Origin: Micromonospora sp. H61
Lineage (GTDB): Bacteria > Actinomycetota > Actinomycetes > Mycobacteriales > Micromonosporaceae
DNA length: 58,667 nucleotides
Direction: 5' to 3'
NCBI RefSeq assembly: GCF_018070325.1
Contig: NZ_JAGPXY010000035.1
Span: 1 to 58,667 of the forward strand
Numbering within the stretch: position 1 is the first letter of the stretch; each line of letters begins with the position of its first letter. Shown one piece after another: positions 52,607 through 58,667 of the stretch. A model generated the notes under the pieces. The model made no database searches, had not been told where the DNA came from, and was given only the letters and a program-made list of their open reading frames with translations. The position numbers were made by a program, and so were the translations under genes.

Positions 52607-53476
52607 CTACTTCGCGGCCGGCGTACCGACCGGAGCCGACGCGGCGATGGCGGCGAACTGCTCGACGGTCAGTGACTCCCCCCGGGCGCCGGGGTCGACG
52701 CCGGCGGCGGTGAGCGCCGCGGCGGCCCGGTCCGCGCCACCGGCCCAGCCGGCCAGCGCGGCGCGCAGCGTCTTGCGCCGCTGCGCGAACGCCGCGTCCA
52801 CCACTGCGAAGACCCGCTGCCGCGGTACGTCGGTGCGGGGCGGCTCGTGGCAGGTGAAGGAGACCAGGCCGGAGTCGACGTTGGGCACCGGCCAGAACAC
52901 GTTCGGCGGCACCTTGCCGGCGCCCCGGGCCTGGGCGTACCAGGCGAGCTTCACCGACGGAATGCCGTACACCTTGGAGCCGGGGCCGGCGACGAGCCGG
53001 TCGGCGACCTCCTTCTGCACCATCACCAGACCGTGTCGCAGGGTGGGCAGCACGGCGAGCAGGTGCAGCACCACGGGCACTGCGACGTTGTAGGGCAGGT
53101 TCGCCACCAGCGCTGTCGGTGCCGGGTCGGCCAGTTCGGCGGCGGCGATGCGCAGCGCGTCCGCGCGGTGCACTGTGAGCCGGGCGGCGTCGGCCCCGGC
53201 GTGCCGCGCGACGGTCTCCGGTAGCGCTCCGGCGAGCACCGGGTCGATCTCCACGGCGTGCACGTGCCCGGCGACCGGCAGCAGCCCCAGGGTCAGCGAG
53301 CCGAGCCCGGGCCCCACCTCCAGGGCCACGTCGTCGGGGGTGAGGCCGGCGGCGGTCACGATCCGGCGCACTGTGTTCGGGTCGTGCACGAAGTTCTGGC
53401 CCAGCTTCTTGGTGGGCGCGACGCCCAGCCGGGCGGCGAGTTCCCGGATCTCCGCCGGGCCGAGGAGACCGGTCAT
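52607..53476 (-). CDS. rsmA: 16S rRNA dimethyladenosine transferase (KsgA)
   Basis: This 289-residue enzyme dimethylates two adenosines in helix 45 of 16S rRNA. Motifs are APTKKLGQNFVHDPNTVRRIV, the SAM-binding LEVGPGLGSLTLGLL, VHAVEIDP, and the catalytic NLPYNVAVPVVLHLL. The C-terminal helical domain has FAQRRKTLRAAL. Length and motifs are those of bacterial RsmA. The gene is between tatD (46-bp gap) and ispE, all leftward. Confidence 0.96.
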   Translation of the reverse strand: MTGLLGPAEIRELAARLGVAPTKKLGQNFVHDPNTVRRIVTAAGLTPDDVALEVGPGLGSLTLGLLPVAGHVHAVEIDPVLAGALPETVARHAGADAARLTVHRADALRIAAAELADPAPTALVANLPYNVAVPVVLHLLAVLPTLRHGLVMVQKEVADRLVAGPGSKVYGIPSVKLAWYAQARGAGKVPPNVFWPVPNVDSGLVSFTCHEPPRTDVPRQRVFAVVDAAFAQRRKTLRAALAGWAGGADRAAAALTAAGVDPGARGESLTVEQFAAIAASAPVGTPAAK

Positions 53477-53522
53477 GGCTGGCAGCGTAGCGACGGGGTC
53501 GGTGCCGACCGTCGGGCCGGGC

Positions 53523-54410
53523 TCACCATGGGCCGAACGCCCGGTCGCCGGTGGCGGAGATGGCCGCGCACAGCTCGTCCAGGTCGCTGCCGGTGGTCGC
53601 GGCGAGCGCGCGAACGGTGAGCGGGATCAGGTACGAGGCGTTCGGCCGGCCGCGGTACGGCATCGGGGTGAGGTACGGGGCGTCGGTCTCCACCAGTATC
53701 TGATCCACCGGGGTGAGCGCGGCGGCCTCGCGCAGCGCCGTCGCGCTGCCGAAGGTGACGGTGCCGGCGAAGCTCAGCAGGTAGCCGCGGCGGACGCACT
53801 CGCGGGCGAAGTCGGCGTCGCCGGAGAAGCAGTGCAGCACCACCCGGTCGGGAGCACCCTCGTCGTCGAGGATCCGCAGCACGTCGGCGTGCGCGTCGCG
53901 GTCGTGGATGACCAGCGTCTTGCCGTACCGCTTGGCGATGGCGATGTGCGCCCGGAAACTCTGCTCCTGCGCGGCACGCCCCTCGTCGCCGGTCCGGAAG
54001 AAGTCCATTCCGGTCTCGCCGATCCCCCGGACCCGATCGCGGGCGGCGAGTGACTCGATCTCCCGCAACGCCTCGTCGAGGTCGCTGAGCCGGGGTGCCT
54101 CGTTGGGGTGCAACGCCACGGTGGCCAGCACGGCGGGGTACCGGTCGGCGGTGTCCGCGCCCCACCGGGAGGAGGCGACGTCCACGCCCACCTGGACCAG
54201 CCGGTCCACGCCGACCTTCGTGGCCAACGCGATGGCCACGGCAACCGGGTCGTCGGCCGGCCCGCCGCCGGGCACGCCGGCCTCGCTGACCGTGATGTCC
54301 AGGTGGGTGTGGCTGTCCAGTACCGCCCGGGGCAACGACTCGGGGGCGGGCGGAAACTCTCCGGCCCGCCGGGCGGCACGCTCGCGACGGGATTCAGTGG
54401 GCTCGCTCAT
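53523..54410 (-). CDS. TatD family metal-dependent hydrolase
   Basis: This 295-residue protein is a TatD-type DNase. It has the metal-site motifs VLDSHTHLD, VRGIGETGMDFFR (His replaced near the end of the usual GLDYY), LVIHDRDAHADVL, VVLHCFSGD and LVETDAPYLTP. Bacterial TatD proteins are 3'-5' exonucleases in DNA repair or degradation. ATG 54410 is chosen from similarity; no SD is clear. It lies in the expected metG-tatD-rsmA neighbourhood, although the order is interrupted by an unknown gene on the other strand. Confidence 0.9.
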   Translation of the reverse strand: MSEPTESRRERAARRAGEFPPAPESLPRAVLDSHTHLDITVSEAGVPGGGPADDPVAVAIALATKVGVDRLVQVGVDVASSRWGADTADRYPAVLATVALHPNEAPRLSDLDEALREIESLAARDRVRGIGETGMDFFRTGDEGRAAQEQSFRAHIAIAKRYGKTLVIHDRDAHADVLRILDDEGAPDRVVLHCFSGDADFARECVRRGYLLSFAGTVTFGSATALREAAALTPVDQILVETDAPYLTPMPYRGRPNASYLIPLTVRALAATTGSDLDELCAAISATGDRAFGPW

Positions 54411-54551
54411 CAGCGACAGCATCACACACCGGGCCTGTCCATCTGCCCGCCACCCGACGTTCACCCCGGCTACGCCGCGCGACTCTACGGTCGCTCACGA
54501 GCGGACGCGACAGCGTGCGGACCCCATCCCACCGAGCAGCGAGGCGACGGC

Positions 54552-55799
54552 ATGAGCGTCACCCCCCAGGCCGGTGGCAGCGCCGGCGAACGGACCGGAC
54601 TGCACGTGGCGTTCGGCGGCGGCCTGTACCCGGCCGAGGAGATCGCCCGAGGCGCCGCGTACGAGTTGTTCAGCGCCGACGAGGTGGCCGGCTTCGAGTG
54701 GGCACCCCGCCCGGGTAGCGCCCTGCCGTGGCACCGGTTCGTGCACGTCACCGAGGTGACCGCTGTGCACGGGGCCACCGAGCCGGCCGACGAGCCGGAG
54801 ACGCCGCTGCTGATGCCCGCTCACCGCGAGCGGGGTTGGGCGTACCTGCACCAGCTCAGCCAGCAGCCGGCGGCGGCGGACGACCCGATGCTGGCGGCGG
54901 CGCGCGCAACGGCGGTGGTCCGGCGGGGCACCCGGATGATGAAGGTGCTCTCGGCCCAGCAGCTCGCCGGCTACGTACGGGGTTGGCTGCCGCACGGCTT
55001 CTGCTACCGCGAGCACGATGTGGCGCACCTGCGTACGCCGGCGACGACGACGGTGCTACGTACCGATGGTGACGCTGGCCGGGACGGCCCGGACGTGGCG
55101 TACGCGCTGCGCTGGCGCGCGTCCGACCCGGGCGACTACGACGTGCCGGTGGGCCCGGCACACAGCGGCCTGACCGCGCTGGCCTCCCGGGACCGGCTCG
55201 GCGCCCCGGTGCTCGGCACCGGCTTCGTGCCCAGCAACGGTCAGCTCGTCCCGGAGTTCATCACCCGGGACTTCGCCGACCTGCCGATGCCGGCGAACGC
55301 CGCTCTCATCGCGTACCCGGCGGAGGGGGTGGAGGTGGTGCTGTACACCTACCAGGCCGAGCAGCGCGGGTGGCTGCGGATGGTGGGCCCGCAGTGGCGG
55401 CACCTGCTGGCCGCGGTGCCGGGCCTCTCACCGGACCAGGAGTACGTGCCGAACGCCGACACTCCCCGCTCCACCCAGCTGGTCGGCATGTACGGCGACA
55501 GCGAGTACGAGGCGGTCGCCGACCTACCCGGTGGGTTCCGGGTGCTGGCGATGACCCGCGCGGCCCGTTACCCGGTGGACGCGGTGGCCCGCCGGCTCCG
55601 GTTCGCCCAGTGGCGGGGGGCGCCGTGCCTGGTGCTGCGGGAGGAGGCCGGCTGGCTGCGGGTGCGCCTGCGCTACCCGAACCCGGACACCGTGGTCACG
55701 ACCGGCGCGCAGTGTCAGGAACGCGGCGTCTACGAGGCCTGGGCGCCGGGCGCCGAGGTGACCGACGACCAGGTGATGGACACCCGGTACGCGATGTGA
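54552..55799 (+). CDS. hypothetical protein of 415 residues
   Basis: ATG 54552 follows GCGAGGCGACGG, giving a soluble protein with no membrane segment. It has recurrent features: GGLYPAEEIARGAAYELFSADEVAGFEW near the N-terminus, FCYREHDVAHLRTPATTTVLR and YALRWRASDPGDYDVP in the middle, and YPVDAVARRLRFAQWRGAPCLVLREEAGWLRVRLRYPNPDTV near the C-terminus. The composition suggests several beta-rich modules. I do not recognise the family. It is inserted between tatD and metG on the opposite strand and ends at a shared terminator. Confidence 0.75.
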   Translation: MSVTPQAGGSAGERTGLHVAFGGGLYPAEEIARGAAYELFSADEVAGFEWAPRPGSALPWHRFVHVTEVTAVHGATEPADEPETPLLMPAHRERGWAYLHQLSQQPAAADDPMLAAARATAVVRRGTRMMKVLSAQQLAGYVRGWLPHGFCYREHDVAHLRTPATTTVLRTDGDAGRDGPDVAYALRWRASDPGDYDVPVGPAHSGLTALASRDRLGAPVLGTGFVPSNGQLVPEFITRDFADLPMPANAALIAYPAEGVEVVLYTYQAEQRGWLRMVGPQWRHLLAAVPGLSPDQEYVPNADTPRSTQLVGMYGDSEYEAVADLPGGFRVLAMTRAARYPVDAVARRLRFAQWRGAPCLVLREEAGWLRVRLRYPNPDTVVTTGAQCQERGVYEAWAPGAEVTDDQVMDTRYAM

Positions 55800-55802
55800 C
55801 GG

Positions 55803-55833
55803 CGCGCGGCGGCGGGGCACCCGCCGCCGCGCG
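55803..55833. terminator. bidirectional hairpin terminator
   Basis: A perfect 14-bp stem (55803-55816 with 55820-55833) with a 3-nt loop lies between the convergent hypothetical gene and metG. Confidence 0.8.
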
Positions 55834-55841
55834 TCGTGCGT

Positions 55842-57644
55842 TCAGTCGGCGAGCCGGGCCAGTTCCTCGTCGACGATCGACGGGTCGAGCTTGCGGAACA
55901 CCGGCTTCGGCGCGGCCAGTGGGCGACCCGCCTCGATCGACACCGACTCCCAGCGCGCGCCGACGGTGTAGTCCCCGGTGAGCACCGGGTACGCCGGGCC
56001 GCCGTCCAGGTCGTCGACCTGCTCGATCACCGGCATCGGCGCGTGCACACCGGTGCCCCCGAGCAGCTCGTGCACCTGCTGCGCGGAGTGCGGCAGGAAC
56101 GGGGTGAGCAGCGTGTTGGCATCGCTGATCACCTGAAGGGCGACGTGCAGGACGGTGCCCATCCGGGGCTTGTCCGCCTCGTCCTTGAGCTTCCAGGGCG
56201 CCTGCTCGGAGAGGTACCTGTTGGCCTCGGCGACCACCTTCATGGCCTCACCGATCGCCTGCTTCTGCCGGTGCCGGCCGATCAGGTCGCCGACAGTGGT
56301 GAACCCGCTCCGGGCGACGGCGAGCAGCGCCTCGTCGGCCTCGGTGAGCCCGGCCGGGTCGACCGGCGGGATCGCCCCGAAGTTCTTCGCGGCCATCGAG
56401 ACGCACCGGTTGACCAGGTTGCCCCAACCGGCGACCAACTCGTCGTTGTTGCGGCGCAGGAACTCGGCCCAGGTGAAGTCGGTGTCGTTGCTCTCCGGGC
56501 CGGCGGCGGCGATGAAGTAGCGCAGCGCGTCGGCGTCGTAGCGCTCCAGGAAGTCGCGAACGTAGATGACCACCTTGCGGGACGAGGAGAACTTGCGCCC
56601 CTCCATGGTCAGGTACTCGCTCGAGACCACCTCGGTGGGCAGGTTGAGCCGACCCAGCTCGCCCGGCTCACCGTCGCGGGAGCCCTCGCCGGAGTAGCCG
56701 GAGAGCAGCGCCGGCCAGATCACCGAGTGGAAGACGATGTTGTCCTTGCCCATGAAGTAGTAGGACTGGGCGTCCTTCCCCGCGCCGTCGGCGGACCAGT
56801 ACTTGCGCCACGCGTCCGGGTCGCCGGAACGACGGGCCCACTCGATCGAGGCGGACAGGTAGCCGATCACGGCGTCGAACCACACGTAGATCCGCTTGTC
56901 CGACCTGTCGCGCCAGCCGTCGAGCGGGATCGGTACGCCCCACTCCAGGTCACGGGTGATCGCCCGGGGCTGGAGGTCGTCGAGCAGGTTGCGGGAGAAC
57001 CGCAGCACGTTGGGCCGCCACCCCTCACGGGTGTCCAGCCACTGCCGCAGCACCTCGGCCAGGGCCGGCAGGTCCAGGAAGAAGTGCTCGGTCTCGACGA
57101 ACTTCGGAGTCTCCCCGTTGATCCGCGACTTCGGGTTGATCAGGTCGATCGGGTCCAGCTGGTTGCCGCAGTTGTCGCACTGGTCGCCGCGGGCGCTGTC
57201 GTACCCGCAGATCGGGCAGGTGCCCTCGATGTAGCGGTCGGGAAGAGTGCGCCCGGTGGACGGGGAGATAGCGCCCATGGTGGTCTTCGGCACGATGTAA
57301 CCGTTGCGGTACATCCCCTCGAACAACTCCTGCACCACCGCGTAGTGGTTGCGGGTGGTGGTGCGGGTGAACAGGTCGTAGGAGAGACCGAGGCCGTGCA
57401 GGTCCTCGACGATCACCCTGTTGTACCGGTCGGCCAGCTCGCGCGGGGTCACCCCGTCGGCGTCGGCCTGCACCTGGATCGGGGTGCCGTGCTCGTCGGT
57501 GCCGGAGACCATGAGCACGTCGTGGCCGGCCATCCGCATGTACCGGGCGAAGACGTCGGAGGGAACGCCGAAACCGGAGACGTGGCCGATGTGGCGGGGG
57601 CCGTTGGCGTACGGCCAGGCCACTGCCGCGAGAACGTGACTCAT
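55842..57644 (-). CDS. metG: methionyl-tRNA synthetase
   Basis: This 600-residue class I synthetase charges initiator and elongator tRNA-Met. It starts MSHVLAAVAWPYANGPRHIGHVSG (HIGH motif), has the zinc knuckle CPICGYDSARGDQCDNCG at about residues 145-162, the GWRDRSDKRIYVWFDAVIGYLSASIEW core and KFSSSRK as the KMSKS variant. It lacks the C-terminal tRNA-binding domain of the longer forms. ATG 57644 is 8 nt after TAGGCT, a leaderless pattern. Confidence 0.96.
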   Translation of the reverse strand: MSHVLAAVAWPYANGPRHIGHVSGFGVPSDVFARYMRMAGHDVLMVSGTDEHGTPIQVQADADGVTPRELADRYNRVIVEDLHGLGLSYDLFTRTTTRNHYAVVQELFEGMYRNGYIVPKTTMGAISPSTGRTLPDRYIEGTCPICGYDSARGDQCDNCGNQLDPIDLINPKSRINGETPKFVETEHFFLDLPALAEVLRQWLDTREGWRPNVLRFSRNLLDDLQPRAITRDLEWGVPIPLDGWRDRSDKRIYVWFDAVIGYLSASIEWARRSGDPDAWRKYWSADGAGKDAQSYYFMGKDNIVFHSVIWPALLSGYSGEGSRDGEPGELGRLNLPTEVVSSEYLTMEGRKFSSSRKVVIYVRDFLERYDADALRYFIAAAGPESNDTDFTWAEFLRRNNDELVAGWGNLVNRCVSMAAKNFGAIPPVDPAGLTEADEALLAVARSGFTTVGDLIGRHRQKQAIGEAMKVVAEANRYLSEQAPWKLKDEADKPRMGTVLHVALQVISDANTLLTPFLPHSAQQVHELLGGTGVHAPMPVIEQVDDLDGGPAYPVLTGDYTVGARWESVSIEAGRPLAAPKPVFRKLDPSIVDEELARLAD

Positions 57645-57793
57645 GAGCAGTGAGCCTAGTGACCCGTCCGGGGCGTTCGCGAACCAATGGGGGGTGACCG
57701 ACCGCCGGACCGGACCGACCACCTCGCCCGTTGGTCCGATTTGTCGCCGACACGCGGCTCAGCTGCCCGTTTCACCTCCTGGCGCGGTGTGCA

Positions 57794-58667
57794 ATGAACG
57801 TCGTGACGGGCAGAGGAGCGGCGCGGGACCACGAGGACCGTCCCACCGGGTCGGCGGTCGGCGACGACCCGGGGCCCGAGCCCGCCGCGTCCCGGGTCGC
57901 CGGGGTCGCGCCGCAGCCCCGGTTCGTGCCCAGCGCCGACCCGGGTGCACAGCGGCCCACCCCGGCGGGGAGGTCCGCCGCCCCGGCCCGCCCCGCGCCG
58001 GCGGCGCCGTCACCCACACCGACTCGTCCGACCCCGGGGGCACCCGTACCCAGCCCGGTCCGGCCCGGCTCGTCGGGCCCGCCGGCCGGCTCGGCACCGG
58101 CCGGCGCGGAGCCCGTCGAGGTGGAGCCGACGACCGGCGCGCCGGTGGACGCGGTGCCGCGTCGGGTGCCGGTCCGACAGCAGGGCCGCCGGCAGCGCGA
58201 CAGTGGGCCCGACGGCGACCCGCCGGACGACGACGGCGCTTTCTGGGCACCGATCGAGCAGGTGCACTGGGACGGCACCCCGGTCCGTAAGGACGCGGCA
58301 CCCGCGCGGCTTCGCGGCTTCCGGCTGGCGCGGCGCCGGGCACCAAGCCGCACACCCCCGCCGCCGGATCCGCTGCCCGGGCTCGCCGCGCTGGTGGTGC
58401 TGAGCCTGGTCGCGGCCTTCTTCGCCTGGGTCAGCGCCGGCCCGTTCTGGCTCGCGGTCGGGCACGCCCGGACGGGCACCGTGGTGATCGACGACTGCTC
58501 CGGCGGCGGACTCACCCTGCGGTGCCGGGGGATCTTCACGGCCGAGGACGGTCGGTTCATCGCCCATGGTGTCCGGGTCAGCGGCGTGCCCGTAGAGGGG
58601 AGCCCGGCCGGCACCGCGCTGCCGGCGCGGATGACCGGCCCGGACAGCGGTACCGCGTACGCGGACG
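57794..58667 (+). CDS. Pro-rich single-span membrane protein, 3' truncated
   Basis: The frame from ATG 57794 stays open to the window end without a stop codon, so the gene continues outside. The product has about 195 residues rich in Pro, Ala, Gly and Arg, with DDDGAFWAPIEQVHWDGTPVRKDAA near the end of that part. A strong membrane span follows (LPGLAALVVLSLVAAFFAWVSAGPFW), then an outside-type region with two Cys (VVIDDCSGGGLTLRCRGIF). The overlapping leftward frame at 57772-58614 is rejected since it has no such structure. Start uncertain. Function unknown. Confidence 0.65.
   Translation, partial: MNVVTGRGAARDHEDRPTGSAVGDDPGPEPAASRVAGVAPQPRFVPSADPGAQRPTPAGRSAAPARPAPAAPSPTPTRPTPGAPVPSPVRPGSSGPPAGSAPAGAEPVEVEPTTGAPVDAVPRRVPVRQQGRRQRDSGPDGDPPDDDGAFWAPIEQVHWDGTPVRKDAAPARLRGFRLARRRAPSRTPPPPDPLPGLAALVVLSLVAAFFAWVSAGPFWLAVGHARTGTVVIDDCSGGGLTLRCRGIFTAEDGRFIAHGVRVSGVPVEGSPAGTALPARMTGPDSGTAYAD

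Noticed and set aside
49527..53093. Very long rightward frame opposite the ABC-F and ispE genes
   Set aside because: Antisense shadow; it runs across several real leftward genes and intergenic gaps and has no domain features.
57645..57793. T-box or riboswitch upstream of metG
   Set aside because: The start codon lies 8 nt after a -10-like box, leaving no room for a leader, and no conserved T-box motif is seen.
57772..58614. Leftward 280-residue frame at the right edge
   Set aside because: The rightward frame over the same bases contains a membrane span and typical codon bias; the leftward one is low-complexity Arg/Ala/Gly.

Overview
The window looks like chromosomal DNA of a high-GC actinomycete, most probably a member of the Micromonosporaceae (Micromonospora/Salinispora type). 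The reasons are the very high GC at third codon positions, frequent GTG starts, a complete conservon-type signalling operon, DUF397/DUF5753 and DUF4383 genes, and the gene orders metG-tatD-rsmA-ispE and rplY-prs-glmU. The family assignment is an inference; no phylogenetic marker was aligned.

Layout. 1-860: end of a membrane protein and a PadR regulator. 1050-9806: the most unusual region. An acidic protein of unknown function and an 806-residue protein with a degenerate IS110-type transposase domain run rightward; facing them is a four-gene conservon operon (histidine kinase, roadblock, DUF742, GTPase). The transposase-derived protein and the kinase share the same distinctive C-terminal motif set. 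10000-16760: uridine-kinase-like protein, adenosine deaminase, a divergent F420-oxidoreductase/MarR pair with a clear operator, an rRNA methyltransferase, a DUF4272 protein, thymidine phosphorylase and an extended cytidine deaminase. 17060-17470: relic of a DUF5753 regulator plus DUF397. 17628-23191: BMP-type nucleoside ABC transporter, whose ATPase appears to start at CTG. 23451-30619: small membrane protein, then a maltose/maltodextrin island (malEFG, LacI regulator, GH13 alpha-glucosidase) with repeated GCAAG/CTTGC operator half-sites. 30827-36000: VOC protein, GntR/YihY pair, 2'-5' RNA ligase-like protein, trpS, CBS/CorC protein. 36144-38296: galE-galK. 38439-41584: cysQ-cysD-cysN. 41717-46211: pth, rplY, prs, glmU, tRNA-Gln. 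46526-49546: fatty acid desaturase, TetR regulator, two DUF4383 paralogues. 49647-57644: Uup-like ABC-F, ispE, rsmA, tatD, an unknown protein, metG. 57794 to the end: an incomplete Pro-rich membrane protein.

Functional themes. add, cdd and deoA with the BMP/ABC importer form a nucleoside uptake and salvage block. malEFG plus the glucosidase import and hydrolyse alpha-glucans or malto-oligosaccharides. galE-galK give two steps of the Leloir pathway; cysQDN covers sulfate activation. Many genes carry a TANNNT-like -10 box 6-8 nt before the start codon, so leaderless transcription appears common here. The best candidate for an undescribed system is the conservon with its facing, catalytically degenerate IS110-like partner.
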